Both the position numbers and the translations under genes were made by a program. A DNA stretch of 64,000 nt from positions 62,001 through 126,000 of the forward strand of contig CBDCXE010000005.1 in the NCBI GenBank assembly GCA_965223725.1. The letters run 5' to 3'. The notes under the pieces are model-generated. The model was not told the origin of the DNA. It saw only the letters and a list, made by a program, of their open reading frames with translations, and did not search any database. Position 1 is the stretch's first letter. Every line of letters starts with the position of its first letter. Positions 26,320 to 36,387 of the stretch are shown piece by piece. The DNA comes from CBDCXE01 sp965223725 [NCBI: Nitrospinota bacterium] (GTDB lineage Bacteria; Nitrospinota_A; UBA7883).

Positions 26320-26828
26320 TTTCCTTGATCAAAGTTATCTGTTGTCAACAATACAAATCGTAACGGTAAAGATAACATACCAGGCGGCGCTGTGGGCAGT
26401 CCAATAGCAATGACACGTGCTATAGAGAAGTACTTCTGCTTATATAAACATTTATGTCCAGGTCATTTTTCTGCTCCTTTCTACGTTTCTGCGCTTTATT
26501 GCGCATTACTTACGAATATAAATGAGTATTCTTGTTAGTAAATAGCAGGTGAGGGATTTGGAGCATTTGGAGCATATGAGGCATATGAGGGATTTGAAGC
26601 ATATGAGGAATCCATTTTCTTCTGTTTTGGCATTATTGCTGCATAAAAAGATGCGGGTGATTATGCCCAAGCCATTGATTATATAAAGATTAAATAAGTA
26701 GCCGTAAGTGTTTTTAGTATATGGCTCAACTTATTTCATTTTATGGACGATAAAACTAATAACAGTAAAGTGAAGGGAGGAGTACTAATTATTGGGCTTG
26801 TTGCCCTATGTTTTCGAGGAAAAGACTG
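26320..26828. other. Intergenic stretch with a 9-base repeat and leader of the repeat-protein gene
   Basis: AT-rich spacer between leuS and the SBBP gene. Apart from the 9-base repeat at 26554-26607 and a weak ribosome site before 26829, I see no gene, RNA or clear promoter. Confidence 0.6.
26554..26607 (+). repeat. Six tandem 9-base units, possibly within a 45-codon reading frame
   Basis: Units read GGATTTGGA, GCATTTGGA, GCATATGAG, GCATATGAG, GGATTTGAA, GCATATGAG. They lie in a GTG-started frame at 26549-26686 whose product would repeat tripeptides of the type RDL-EHL-EHM-RHM-RDL-KHM, followed by a hydrophobic stretch. There is no convincing ribosome site. The repeat may be only a noncoding microsatellite-like array. 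Confidence 0.7.
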
Positions 26829-27281
26829 ATGGATAAGCACTTTCAATCCAGATTTCATAATAATATTAAATTATTTGCAATATTGACGGCCTGCCTGTTG
26901 GTTGCCTCCACTTATGCAGCGGCCAATGCATATGCCACTCCTGCAAGTACGGCCAATGATGATATCCCGACCAGGAATATTGTGGCAAATACAATGATAA
27001 AAACGCCAATGCTGTTTGAAGAGAACAGAGGGCAGTCTCGCAATGAAATAGATTTCATATCCAGAGGGTTTGGCTACAGTATCGGGTTGTCCGCGGGTGG
27101 AATTGCGTCTATCCGGCTAAACAGCTCTGGTGAGGGAGGTAAAGTAGAGTATCTGCTCATCAAACCTGTGGACGCCGCTTTGTCTGTCGCTGACGGTTCA
27201 GATAAACATCAGGCGACATTTAATTATTATAAAGGCTCTGATAAAAGCAAATGGGTGACCGGGGCGGAATCTTTTCGCTAG
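26829..27281 (+). CDS. N-terminal part of exported SBBP-repeat protein, ended by in-frame TAG
   Basis: 150 aa: signal peptide (about 10-36, ending ANAYA) then the conserved front domain of SBBP/DUF7948 proteins (MLFEENRGQSRNEIDFISRGFGYSI, ATFNYYKGSDKSKWVTGAESFR). It stops at TAG 27279-27281, and the same frame continues straight on with VRYSEIYPGIDLVYYG, which is part of the same conserved domain. The TAG is therefore a nonsense change, a read-through site or a sequence error. ATG 26829 is preferred over 26808 for its spacing from GAGG. Confidence 0.75.
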   Translation: MDKHFQSRFHNNIKLFAILTACLLVASTYAAANAYATPASTANDDIPTRNIVANTMIKTPMLFEENRGQSRNEIDFISRGFGYSIGLSAGGIASIRLNSSGEGGKVEYLLIKPVDAALSVADGSDKHQATFNYYKGSDKSKWVTGAESFR

Positions 27282-29846
27282 GTTCGATACAGCGAAATAT
27301 ACCCAGGTATCGATCTTGTCTACTACGGTAATCAGCAGATGCTGGAATATGATTTCGTAGTATCACCAGGTGTGGACCCTGATCAAATTACCTTAGCTTT
27401 TGAAGGGTCAAAAAGAGTAAAAGTAGATGAAGGCGGAGCGCTGTTGCTTGAGTTCGATGAAGGTAAAGTAGTTTTCCGCGCGCCTGTATCGTATCAGACG
27501 ATAGAAGGCCATCGTATGGAGGTGGAGAGCGAATATGTAATAGACAAAGATAACCGGGTTTCCTTCAAGCTAGGTGATTATGATAAAAAAGCACCGCTGG
27601 TTATTGATCCAGTGCTGGTTTTTTCCACCCTTATCGGTGGCTCGGATGACGATGCTGGCAATAGTATATCTGTGGACAACGCCGGTAATGTCTGGATCAC
27701 TGGAGCGACTATTGACTCGACCACAGACTATCCAGTGACCGATGGCTCGACACACAAAGGCAGCAAAGATGTATTCGTTACGAAATTCAACGCGATCGGA
27801 GCCAGGCTGTTTTCCACACTCCTTGGTGGGACAGGTAATGACGAAGGCAAGGGTATAGCCGTGGACAGCGCCGGGAACGTCTGGTTTACAGGGTTGACAG
27901 TTGACGCGGCCACGGACTATCCGGTGAACAATGGATCCACGCATAATGGCGCCGTTGATGTGTTTGTCACGAAGTTGAACTCCGCCGGAACTTTATTATT
28001 CTCCGGCCTTATCGGTGGGAGCAGTGACGATGTTGGTAATGGCATAGCGCTGGATGTCGCGAACAACGTCTGGATCACCGGAGAGACTTTTGATGCGGCC
28101 ACAGACTACCCGGTGACTGACGCCTCCTCACATAAAGGCGGTGTTGACGCATTCGTCACGAAATTCAGCCCGGCGGGGGCCGTGATATTATCTTCACTCA
28201 TAGGTGGCACGGGCAACGATTATGGTAGCAGCGTAAAGGCTGACATTGCAGGTAACGCCTGGATCACAGGAAACACTGCTGACGCGGCCACAGACTATCC
28301 AGTGACCAATGGCTCCACACATAAAGGCGGTGTTGACGCCTTTGTCACGAAGTTTAATGCAACGGGTATTGTGCAATTTTCCACCCTGATCGGCGGTGGC
28401 AGCACAGATTTTGGTAATGGCATAGCGGCAGACAGAGCTGGGAACGTCTGGATCACAGGAAACACCATTGACGCCGCTCCGGATTATCCAGTGACCAATG
28501 GTTCCACACATAAAGGTTTTTCAGATGTATTCGTCACAAAGTTCAGTTCGGCCGGCGCGATTTTATTTTCCACCCTTATTGGAGGGGGGAGCGATGATTT
28601 CGGCTATGGCATAGCGGTAGACTTTGTCGGGAATGCCTGGATAACCGGGTCTCATAAAGAAGATATTATTGCGCCGATCGTGAAATATCCGGTGACCGAT
28701 GGTTCCATGCATAATGGCGCCGAAGATGTTTTTGTGACAAAGCTGAATCCTGTCGGGGCCTTGCTGTTTTCCACACTTATAGGTGGGGAGCTTGGTGATT
28801 TTGGCAATAGCATAGCTGTAACCTGGGTTAAAGATGTCTGGATCACAGGAAAGACTGATGATACAACCGCAACCTACCCAGTGACCGATTGGTCCACGCA
28901 TAATGGTAAACAGGATGTATTTGTAACCAAGCTTGCTTTGCCAAAGTCTTCTGATTTCAACAAGGACGGCAAATCAGACATATTAAGGAAATATACCCCT
29001 GATGGCCGCACCCTGGTCTGGACAATGTTTGGTAACATCGTAGCCCTGGCCCAATGGACATCGCAACTATATGATAAAAATTGGGAAGTTGTAGGTATCG
29101 GGGATTTTGATGGTGATGGCAAGGCTGACATCTTGCGAAGGTACAAACCGTATGGCCTGACCGCAGTCTGGTTTATGTCTGGCAGAGTCGTGCTTGCCGC
29201 CCATTTGACAACGAAGTTTTTCAACAACAATTGGGAAGTTGCTGGTGTCGGAGATCTAAACGGTGATGGCAAAGCCGATATATTATGGCGCTACAAACCG
29301 GATGGAAGGACAATTGTTTGGACTATGGATGACGCCACAGTCACCTCCATTAAATGGACATCATTGTTTTTCAATGTCAACTGGAAAGTGGCGGGCATAG
29401 GAGATTTCAATGATGATGAGAAAGTAGATGTGCTTTGGCGCTATAAACCGGATGGCCGTACCTTGTTATGGACAATGAGTGGCAACATTGCAACATCCAT
29501 CAGATGGACCACGCAGTTTTTCAATGTTAACTGGGCAATTGTTGGCCTAGGAGATTTCAACAATGATGGCAAGGCAGACGTGTTTTGGCGGTACAAACCG
29601 GATGGACGCACTTTGATCAGATTCATGTCTGGCAATGTAGTTCTTGCCACTCAATGGACATCGAAATTTTTCAACAATAATTGGGCAGTTGCCCGCCTTG
29701 GCGATTACAACGGCGATGGACGATCGGATGTATTGTGGCGATACAAACCAGATGGCCGCACTTTGATCCGGTTAATGTCTGGCCGTTTTGTAATAGCAAC
29801 CAGATGGACGTCGAAGCAGTATAACAACAACTGGTCGGTGGAGTAG
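27282..29846 (+). CDS. SBBP-repeat and FG-GAP/VCBS-repeat surface protein, remainder after TAG
   Basis: Continues the frame of 26829-27281; the first ATG after the TAG is 27339. About 100 residues complete the front domain, then come seven SBBP beta-propeller repeats (roughly 27606-28940; core STLIGGxxDDxGNxIAVDxAGNVWITG) and six FG-GAP-like repeats (roughly 28955-29840; core GIGDFDGDGKADILRRYKPDG) with calcium-loop Asp/Asn patterns. Such proteins are exported and often mediate adhesion or matrix binding. Ends at TAG. If translation starts at 27339 the product lacks a signal peptide and would be non-functional for export. Confidence 0.8.
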   Translation, partial: VRYSEIYPGIDLVYYGNQQMLEYDFVVSPGVDPDQITLAFEGSKRVKVDEGGALLLEFDEGKVVFRAPVSYQTIEGHRMEVESEYVIDKDNRVSFKLGDYDKKAPLVIDPVLVFSTLIGGSDDDAGNSISVDNAGNVWITGATIDSTTDYPVTDGSTHKGSKDVFVTKFNAIGARLFSTLLGGTGNDEGKGIAVDSAGNVWFTGLTVDAATDYPVNNGSTHNGAVDVFVTKLNSAGTLLFSGLIGGSSDDVGNGIALDVANNVWITGETFDAATDYPVTDASSHKGGVDAFVTKFSPAGAVILSSLIGGTGNDYGSSVKADIAGNAWITGNTADAATDYPVTNGSTHKGGVDAFVTKFNATGIVQFSTLIGGGSTDFGNGIAADRAGNVWITGNTIDAAPDYPVTNGSTHKGFSDVFVTKFSSAGAILFSTLIGGGSDDFGYGIAVDFVGNAWITGSHKEDIIAPIVKYPVTDGSMHNGAEDVFVTKLNPVGALLFSTLIGGELGDFGNSIAVTWVKDVWITGKTDDTTATYPVTDWSTHNGKQDVFVTKLALPKSSDFNKDGKSDILRKYTPDGRTLVWTMFGNIVALAQWTSQLYDKNWEVVGIGDFDGDGKADILRRYKPYGLTAVWFMSGRVVLAAHLTTKFFNNNWEVAGVGDLNGDGKADILWRYKPDGRTIVWTMDDATVTSIKWTSLFFNVNWKVAGIGDFNDDEKVDVLWRYKPDGRTLLWTMSGNIATSIRWTTQFFNVNWAIVGLGDFNNDGKADVFWRYKPDGRTLIRFMSGNVVLATQWTSKFFNNNWAVARLGDYNGDGRSDVLWRYKPDGRTLIRLMSGRFVIATRWTSKQYNNNWSVE
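27606..28940 (+). repeat. SBBP repeat array (about seven copies)
   Basis: Repeating unit of about 183-200 bases encoding STLIGG...DDFGNGIAVD...NVWITGxTxDAATDYPVT-GSTHKG..DVFVTKFN.AG. Copies are similar at DNA level but with many synonymous changes, which points to old duplication. One copy (near 28600-28700) carries a longer loop (SHKEDIIAPIVKY). Confidence 0.85.
28955..29840 (+). repeat. FG-GAP/VCBS-like repeat array (about six copies)
   Basis: Unit of about 50 residues: GDFNGDGKADILWRYKPDGRT.VW.MSG..V...WTS.FFN.NW.V. The D-x-N/D-G-D-G-x-x-D calcium loop is kept in most copies; one reads DFNDDEKVD. Confidence 0.85.
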
Positions 29847-29857
29847 CCTGATTACAT

Positions 29858-29922
29858 TGGCTCTGTTGTTTCATTTATACTGATTTGCTTTCACGCAGGA
29901 GTATAAAAAGACAACAGAGCCA
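29858..29922. repeat. Inverted repeat with 12-base perfect arms
   Basis: TGGCTCTGTTGT (29858-29869) and its complement ACAACAGAGCCA (29911-29922) flank a 41-base loop just after the repeat-protein gene. There is no U-tract, so simple intrinsic termination is doubtful. It could be a stem protecting the mRNA end or a small mobile-repeat remnant. Confidence 0.6.
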
Positions 29923-29990
29923 GACTGCCCGATTCACTCTTAATTATGCGATAATGTCCTCCATTAGCAAATGTATGGAGTAACCGGTTG

Positions 29991-30719
29991 ATGAAAAGTG
30001 TGTTGATCTGTTCGATGGCGATCCTTCTTCTGGGCGGCTGCGCATCTTTGGGTGATATGTCGGGCAAAAACAGATCTTTTAAAGATATGGTGTTGATTAA
30101 ATCTGGTTGTTTCGAAATGGGTGACCAATTTGGCGATGGAGACAGCGCATCCGAAAAACCAGTGCACAAAGTCTGCCTGGACACTTACTGGATCGATGAA
30201 CATGAAGTGACCCAGGCTGAATATGAGAAGGTTATGGGCAACAACCCTTCAGAGTTTCAGGACTGTTCTGATTGTCCGGTGGAGTGGGTGACATGGTTCG
30301 AAGCGATGGAATATTGCAACAATGTGGATAAACGCCTGCCCACCGAGGCGGAGTGGGAATATGCGGCGCGCGATGGCGGCCAAAAAGTAATATATGGCAT
30401 CGGGAAAGATGAGATTAGCAAAGAAGATGCTAACTATGGCGAGTCGGCCGGGCCGAAACCGGTGGGCAGCTATCCCCCCAATAAAACAGGGTTGTACGAT
30501 ATGGCAGGCAACGTGTCTGAATGGACGGCGGACTGGTATGGCCGCGATTATTATGGCGCCAGCCCGGTGTTGAACCCAAAGGGGCCGGATGATGGAACTG
30601 TAAGGGTGATCCGTGGTGGATCATGGATAGATTATCCTTACAATGTTCGAGCTTCGTTCCGGTTTTCCGGCAATCCGGATGACAAATTTCAGGTCAGCGG
30701 ATTTCGTTGCGCCCATTAG
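29991..30719 (+). CDS. SUMF1/FGE-fold lipoprotein
   Basis: 242 aa. Lipobox LLLGGCAS (Cys near residue 18) anchors it to a membrane. The rest is a formylglycine-generating-enzyme (DUF323) fold: GCFEMGDQFGDGD, WIDEHEVTQAEYEKVMG, RLPTEAEWEYAARDGG, GLYDMAGNVSEWTADWYG, VIRGGSWIDYPYNVRASFRF, SGFRCAH. The two catalytic Cys of true FGE, expected just after the GGS motif, are absent, so a binding or structural role is likely. Its fold closely matches the C-terminal domain of the kinase at 36388-39081. Confidence 0.88.
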   Translation: MKSVLICSMAILLLGGCASLGDMSGKNRSFKDMVLIKSGCFEMGDQFGDGDSASEKPVHKVCLDTYWIDEHEVTQAEYEKVMGNNPSEFQDCSDCPVEWVTWFEAMEYCNNVDKRLPTEAEWEYAARDGGQKVIYGIGKDEISKEDANYGESAGPKPVGSYPPNKTGLYDMAGNVSEWTADWYGRDYYGASPVLNPKGPDDGTVRVIRGGSWIDYPYNVRASFRFSGNPDDKFQVSGFRCAH

Positions 30720-30735
30720 CTGTGCAGCCAGGACG

Positions 30736-30760
30736 CCGCTGTCAGCTTGTCAGCGGTTTA
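30736..30760 (+). terminator. Weak hairpin between convergent genes
   Basis: CCGCTG and CAGCGG form a 6-base-pair stem with a 9-base loop followed by TTTATAATCTT. It sits between the SUMF1 lipoprotein gene and the convergent response-regulator fragment; the U-tract is poor. Confidence 0.4.
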
Positions 30761-30783
30761 TAATCTTCTCCGCTATCATTCCT

Positions 30784-31550
30784 TTATATCCAGGCGCCCA
30801 GGGTGGTGTACAATTTTTTTGGATCGATCGGCTTGGCAAGATGATCGTCCATACCCGCCTTTAGACACCTGTCAACATCGGTCAACAACGCGTTGGCTGT
30901 CATGGCGATGATCGGCAGGTTTTTGAACCGTGGATCGCGTCGGATCATGCCAGTCGCCTCATAACCATCCAGCACAGGCATTTGAATATCCATCAGCACT
31001 GCGTCGTAATTACCACTGCGGACCATCTCCACCGCTTCCTGGCCATTGGCCGCGATATCTACATTTACCGATGCCTGCTTTAGCAGTTCCTGCGCCACCA
31101 GCTGGTTGATATCATTATCTTCCACAAGCAGAACATGTGCGCCGGTGATCGCCTTTTCTTCTTTATTGTTTATTTGCTGGTCGGTTGTATAGAGCTTTTG
31201 CGTCGAGTTCTTTTCGGCTAACTCCATGATAGCGCTAAGCAGCATTGATCGGCTGACCGGCTTCAAAAGGAATGCGTCAATACCAGCTTTCCTTGATCTG
31301 TCGATAATATCATCGTGGCCATGCGCGGTCACCATGACGATCAGCGGTTTTTTAGAAAGCTTATCAATGTCTTTGATCAGGCCGGATGTTTCAATTCCAT
31401 CCATGCCTTGCATCTCCCAATCCATAAGCACTATATCGATTGGCTCGTTTTTATCTGATGTTTTCTGCAAGGTATCGATTGCCTGGGCTCCGGAAGAGGC
31501 CAGCTCAACCTCTAGCCCCATTTCCTCGAGCATCATTATGCATAACTTCG
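30784..31550 (-). CDS. Dual receiver-domain C-terminal part of the frameshifted hybrid kinase
   Basis: Continues the hybrid kinase in a different frame. Receiver 1 ([17 protein letters not shown]..., phospho-Asp in [12 protein letters not shown]) and receiver 2 ([21 protein letters not shown], phospho-Asp in [12 protein letters not shown], Lys in [11 protein letters not shown]). Receiver 1 lacks its start here because its DDNSSARE segment lies at the end of the upstream frame. The left boundary of the open frame upstream (to 31707) is not coding-like. The intact gene would give one protein with two receivers and no HPt domain. Confidence 0.8.
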
Positions 31551-34441
31551 CGGGCCGAGCTGTTATCATCCACAACCAGTGTACGCATACCACGGATATC
31601 GACGGCGGGCGCTGTTTCGTCAACTTGCTGGGTGGCTTTGTCGAACCTGGCGGTGAATGTGAACTCGCTGCCCTGGCCCGGCTCGCTGACCACCTGGATA
31701 TCGCCATGCATCAGTTTCACAAGATTTTTGCAGATGGCAAGGCCCAGTCCTGTGCCGCCATATTTTCTTGTTGTCGAAGTGTCACCCTGGGAGAACGATT
31801 CAAATAATTTTTCTTTTTCCTGGCTGCTTAGGCCAATGCCAGTATCCCGGACAGCAAATTTGATCATAACCTGTTTGTCGAGTTCTTCCACCAGTCCTGC
31901 CTTTAATACAACCTCACCTTTGTCGGTAAACTTTATCGCGTTGCTTGCAAGGTTGAGCAGAACCTGCTGGAGCCTGTCTGGGTCGCCCATCATCATTGCA
32001 GGGATGTTTTGTTTTATATCAAATATTATCTCCAGACCTTTCTCGTTGGCCAATGTCGTGATGACATTTGAGACATTGCTGATAACCTTATCCAGGCTGA
32101 AATCAATATTCTCCATCTCCAGCTTGCCAGATTCGATTTTCGAGAAATCGAGTATATCGTTAATAATGCGCAACAATGATTTGGCAGAGAATTCAATTTT
32201 TTCCAGATGGGACCGTTGCTTATTGTTAAGTTCTGTTTTTAGCGCCAGATAGCACATGCCAATTATGGCGTTCATGGGTGTTCTTATTTCGTGGCTCATA
32301 TTAGCCAGGAACTCACTTTTCGCTTTGGTAACTTCCTCCGCTTTTTCTTTGGCGACTTTCAGTTTTTCCTCGTTGTCCTTAAGCAGTTTTGCCTGGCTTC
32401 TGATTTCATCCAGGTCCAGGACGGTTCTGACTGTGGACGAAATTGATCGGGCCGCCTGTTCGAGCCATGTTTCTTCATTGGCATTGATTGCCTTGAAACT
32501 GCCCAGCTCCAGGGCCCCCAACAGCTCGTTATTGAACACCAGTGGAAAGACATACTCCACCTGGGGCGCCACATCACCAAACCCGAAAACAACCCTGGCA
32601 TAGTCCGGGATTTCATCAATCATTGCCGGCGCCATATTCTTAGCAGCCTGACCGACAAACCCGGACCCCAACTCAAAATATTCTGGCAGTTCCTTTCCAA
32701 CAGGGTAGCCATGGTTTGCTGTTCGCCACAATTTGCCATCATCCTTTTTGATATACAGAGCCACCAGCGGAATGCTGAGGAACTCCGAAATAAAGTTGGC
32801 GATATCTTCCGTCAACGCCGGAACATCATGGTTGTTTTCCATCAACGCGTTCAACGCATTCAGCTTTCTGCTCATCATGGAGGCCTCTATCGCCTTTTCT
32901 TTCGCTATCAGAATCTCTTTTTCAGATATTATCCGGTCGGTTATATCTGTGACCATGGCGAATGTGCCGTTGTTGCTTTTATCCTTGTCATTTTTAAGCG
33001 GAGTCACATTAACCAGGCAATGCACTTCTGTTCCGTCCGGGCGCAACAGGGCGATCTCGTAGGCGCCCTTTTCCCCCTGGGCTGGCAGTTTGCCCTCCTC
33101 TCTGGCAGTTTCCAGATAATTACGATCAGAAAAATCGTAAAAATCGTTTCCGATTATTTCATCAAAACCACGCCCCAGGATGTTAGACATCGCCTGATTG
33201 ACATTTCGGATTATTCCTTTATTGTCAGAAAACCAGAACCCTTCGTTGGCCGTTTCGATTATTTTCCTTAAACGGGTTTCACTTTTATGCAGTTCCATCT
33301 TTGCCATCTCCCGCTCCGCAGCTTCTTTACTAAGCAACTTTTGGTTGTAAAATAACTTGGCGGAAAAACCGACGAACAGCAGGACCGTGACTATGAAAAC
33401 GATGATTATGGTATTACGAATAATATAGTATGTTGCATACGCCTCTTTAGCGTCGACTTCGCTGGCTAGCCCAATATTCAGCTTATCGTTCCAACGCCAC
33501 ACGCCTATTACCTGCACACCGCGATAGTCCCGGTAACCATCTAGATTGACGCCTGAAGAGGCTTTGACCAATTCATTGGCCATATAGGTCAGGCCCCATT
33601 TATTTCGCTTTTCCTGTGGTTTAAAATTTTCCAGCAGGTTACCGCCAGGGTCGGTTATTTTTTGGGACAGGATGCCTACCCCACTATTATCTATCATTCC
33701 CAACCGTCTTAATTGGTCGGTAAAACGTGTTTCTGACAGTAAATATCCATCTTTATTAACTGCATAAATATCACTGCTGTCGCTCATGCGCGTGCTTTGT
33801 ATAATAGTAGAAAACTGTTTGGAAGGATCCAGACGCAGGGTCATAACAGCGATGACCTCCCCCTTCTCATCATGGATAGGGGCGCCTGCAAACATAGTGG
33901 GTACATTTTTGCTCATCTTTCCGGCGGCATTTCTTAGCGCCACTTTCGATTTAAGTGGCAAGGTCAGAAACGGTTTACCCTTGAAAGCCTCTTCCAGATA
34001 GTTTCCTTCATCCGCCAAAAGACTCCTGGCGCCAATATTGGAATCACGCATGGAAGCAAGGTTTGTATAATCGGGGGCTATCAAAAAGAAACCTTTCATA
34101 CCGAACTCCTGGACGAGCGGATTGATTGTTTCTTCCAATTCCTTCAACTCCTGGGAGGCCAGCAGCGCCTCTCTATCCCTCGGCAGTTTTAGGATACGTT
34201 TGAGCGCTTGTATTGCATCTGGAAATAAAAATTGCATTTTTATATGATCTTTTATTTCATCTGTCCAGCGCTCCAGCGAGTTTTCTGTGATATCAAGGAC
34301 GGTGTTCATGTTGTTATGCAGGTCTTGCTCGACAAGCTTTTCTATTCTATTGATTTCGACGAACAGAAGCATGCCAGCGAACAAAATAAAGACTACAGTC
34401 AACGCTGCTGCGCTTTTAATAGAGTACTTTTGATCACCCAT
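31505..34441 (-). CDS. Membrane hybrid histidine kinase, truncated by frameshift in its first receiver
   Basis: About 978 aa from ATG 34441. Order: membrane helix ([21 protein letters not shown]), periplasmic Cache-like sensor (about 35-330), second helix ([21 protein letters not shown]), PAS ([18 protein letters not shown]), GAF ([14 protein letters not shown]... [22 protein letters not shown]), HisKA with phospho-His in [18 protein letters not shown], HATPase ([41 protein letters not shown]) and the first residues of a receiver ([16 protein letters not shown]) before the frame breaks. Removing one base near 31533-31540 restores EVMHNMLEEMG. The in-frame ATG at 34543 is a possible longer start. 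Confidence 0.85.
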   Translation of the reverse strand: MGDQKYSIKSAAALTVVFILFAGMLLFVEINRIEKLVEQDLHNNMNTVLDITENSLERWTDEIKDHIKMQFLFPDAIQALKRILKLPRDREALLASQELKELEETINPLVQEFGMKGFFLIAPDYTNLASMRDSNIGARSLLADEGNYLEEAFKGKPFLTLPLKSKVALRNAAGKMSKNVPTMFAGAPIHDEKGEVIAVMTLRLDPSKQFSTIIQSTRMSDSSDIYAVNKDGYLLSETRFTDQLRRLGMIDNSGVGILSQKITDPGGNLLENFKPQEKRNKWGLTYMANELVKASSGVNLDGYRDYRGVQVIGVWRWNDKLNIGLASEVDAKEAYATYYIIRNTIIIVFIVTVLLFVGFSAKLFYNQKLLSKEAAEREMAKMELHKSETRLRKIIETANEGFWFSDNKGIIRNVNQAMSNILGRGFDEIIGNDFYDFSDRNYLETAREEGKLPAQGEKGAYEIALLRPDGTEVHCLVNVTPLKNDKDKSNNGTFAMVTDITDRIISEKEILIAKEKAIEASMMSRKLNALNALMENNHDVPALTEDIANFISEFLSIPLVALYIKKDDGKLWRTANHGYPVGKELPEYFELGSGFVGQAAKNMAPAMIDEIPDYARVVFGFGDVAPQVEYVFPLVFNNELLGALELGSFKAINANEETWLEQAARSISSTVRTVLDLDEIRSQAKLLKDNEEKLKVAKEKAEEVTKAKSEFLANMSHEIRTPMNAIIGMCYLALKTELNNKQRSHLEKIEFSAKSLLRIINDILDFSKIESGKLEMENIDFSLDKVISNVSNVITTLANEKGLEIIFDIKQNIPAMMMGDPDRLQQVLLNLASNAIKFTDKGEVVLKAGLVEELDKQVMIKFAVRDTGIGLSSQEKEKLFESFSQGDTSTTRKYGGTGLGLAICKNLVKLMHGDIQVVSEPGQGSEFTFTARFDKATQQVDETAPAVDIRGMRTLVVDDNSSAREVMHNDARGNGARG

Positions 34442-34764
34442 CACATGTGCTTCTTGTTTAATAACTGTGTCGTTGTTGTGGAAAGGATGATGCAGTTTAA
34501 TGCTTTGCTCTTTCAAACATTGACATAGACCAACAATGCGCAAATCGTACGCGAGCTATTATATACGCACAGATCATACCAAACAAAGCCTGTGTAATAT
34601 ATTGAAATACTACCTGTTGCAATTTTTGCTCTGCTTTCTTGTTTGCTCGCAAGTTCATTTTGTACAATTGCGTATAATATTGTATTTACTGAGCCTGTTC
34701 AATCTACCAAGGCGCTATAATTGATATCATCGATATCGTTAACATTCATAATAGGTGAAATTCA

Positions 34765-35838
34765 TTGGACAGATTTGAATCGATACTGGCATCCTTTACC
34801 GACGCGGTGATAATAGTTGATGAAAATATGATGATCGAATGGGTGAACCCTGCTGTGGAGCAACTGTTCGGCAAGTCCAGAAATATTACCGAAGGCAAAC
34901 TGATTAGCGACTTGTTCCCGATTGATAGCGATATTTATAATGAAATAAATCATTCTATCTCATCCGGTGTATCGTTGACAGATCATGACCTGCTCCTAAC
35001 GCTTGATCAGGGCCGAACCGCGTCGGTGGCGTTGACGGTTCAGCCCGCCGGCGAATCGGGCCGGGCGGAGACCATAATACTTTTGCGGGATATGACCGGA
35101 TTTACAGCACTACAAAGGACCATCCGCCTGCAAGATCGCTTGAAAGAGCTGTCGCTGCTGGCTGCGGGTTTGGCCCATGAAATAAAGAACCCATTGACAG
35201 GGATAAAAGGCGCCGCGCAACTTCTCCATACCGATGCCGGGGATGACAAAATGAAAAGCTATACTTCACTCATCGTCAAGGAATCGGACAGGATAGACCG
35301 CCTGGTCACCGGCTTTATTAAGCTCAATGACCCGATGGAAGAGTTTGCAAGAACCAGTGTGAATATCTATCCTATACTAGACAAAGTGATAACTCTGCTG
35401 GAGCCGTTGATATCAGAGAGATTAATAGCCATCGAAAAGGATTATGACCCAAGCCTTCCCCCAATAATGGGGAACAGCGACCGATTGAGCCAGATATTTT
35501 TAAACCTTGTTAAAAACGGGATAGAAGCATGTGACAATCGTGGCGCCGTTACACTGCGGACCAGGTTCGCCTGGGGCGGCGCGCCTGTTTCCGCTGGTAA
35601 GCTCGGCCATGGTAAGTATGCGCTGGTAGAGATAATTGATGATGGTCATGGGTTGGACGATGACGCTAAGAGAGATCTTTTCACCCCATTCCATTCGAAA
35701 AAGAGCGGCGGTTCCGGGCTTGGGCTTGCCGTCACGTTGCATCTGGTGCAGAAGCATGAAGGTATGCTGGAGATTGAAAACAGAAATGACAGCCAAGGGG
35801 TCATAGCTTCGGTTTACCTGCCGTACCCCGGACCATAA
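34765..35838 (+). CDS. PAS-domain histidine kinase, NtrB-like
   Basis: 357 aa, soluble. PAS domain (1-110: FTDAVIIVDENMMIEWVNPAVEQLFGKS), HisKA with phospho-His in LAAGLAHEIKNPLTGIKGAAQLL, N-box FLNLVKNGIEACD, G boxes EIIDDGHGLD and GGSGLGLAVTLHLVQKH. This layout is that of NtrB/GlnL. The start is TTG 34765, with AGGTG about nine bases upstream. No NtrC-type partner is adjacent; the sigma-54 activator at 56.7 kb has GAF input and no receiver, so it is not the partner. Confidence 0.88.
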   Translation: MDRFESILASFTDAVIIVDENMMIEWVNPAVEQLFGKSRNITEGKLISDLFPIDSDIYNEINHSISSGVSLTDHDLLLTLDQGRTASVALTVQPAGESGRAETIILLRDMTGFTALQRTIRLQDRLKELSLLAAGLAHEIKNPLTGIKGAAQLLHTDAGDDKMKSYTSLIVKESDRIDRLVTGFIKLNDPMEEFARTSVNIYPILDKVITLLEPLISERLIAIEKDYDPSLPPIMGNSDRLSQIFLNLVKNGIEACDNRGAVTLRTRFAWGGAPVSAGKLGHGKYALVEIIDDGHGLDDDAKRDLFTPFHSKKSGGSGLGLAVTLHLVQKHEGMLEIENRNDSQGVIASVYLPYPGP

Positions 35839-36370
35839 TAACGGGTTGTCTGCAAATACTGGTCAGGCTGTTGCGCCAGAGTTGAGGTGTTGGCTGATGT
35901 CGTCGGTGACTTCGTTCCTTTCGCGCCGCACGTCCATTTGGCGACCCTTCTGAACCCTTCGCCAAACACGCAGGCAGTTGCATAGTAAATGCACCTAAGG
36001 GAAAAATCGTATTTGCCCATGATTTCCAGGAACAGATTATCAGCTTCCGACGAAGTTAACGGCGGGTCGTCATCCAAAAACTGGCAGAGCGCGTCTTGAA
36101 CCAGCGAGGCGTAATAGGTTTTCGGTTTATTTGTATCTTTATGAATGGCGCCCTCTGGCACACCCAGGTATATCTCAAGCCAGCTAATTATCGGTGTGCA
36201 GCCGTCCCAGGTGTAATTTTATGTGATTATAATGTCGCCACTTTTCGGGGTTATTAACTTTGCTTTACCGGTTTTATCTTTAAAGACAAGGTTATTTTCA
36301 AACTCCCGGTTTGACTCGTAAATGAAATCATCATCCAGCCGATAGATTCAGTCAACAGCAGCTTGCCCAT
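35814..36370 (-). pseudogene. Decayed gene of unknown function, perhaps DUF1353-like
   Basis: A coherent reading is broken twice. It starts well (AAGGAG before ATG 36370; MGKLLLTESI), shifts frame, continues RLDDDFIYESNREFENNLVFKDKTG...SGDIIIT, meets an in-frame TAA at about 36218-36220, then runs on NYTWDGCTPIISWLEIYLGVPEGAIHKDTNKPKTYYASLVQDALCQF to a stop at 35814. The open part 35814-36161 alone lacks a conserved start. The pattern (short beta-rich, TWDGC, H-K-D, YYASLVQDALCQ) recalls DUF1353 proteins, but the match is weak. The end overlaps the NtrB-like gene. Confidence 0.6.
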
Positions 36371-36387
36371 TACGGCGCTCCTTGCCG

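Noticed and set aside
26554-26607. CRISPR-like array
   Set aside because: Units are 9 bases with no spacers.
27279-27281. TAG in the SBBP gene as a pyrrolysine codon
   Set aside because: Corrinoid methyl transfer made this tempting, but TAG also ends cbiG, the BtuF-CbiZ gene and the SBBP gene itself, no pyl genes are seen, and the protein is not a methylamine methyltransferase.
29991-30719. Active formylglycine-generating enzyme
   Set aside because: The fold is right, but both catalytic Cys are absent and no ordinary soluble sulfatase gene is paired with it.
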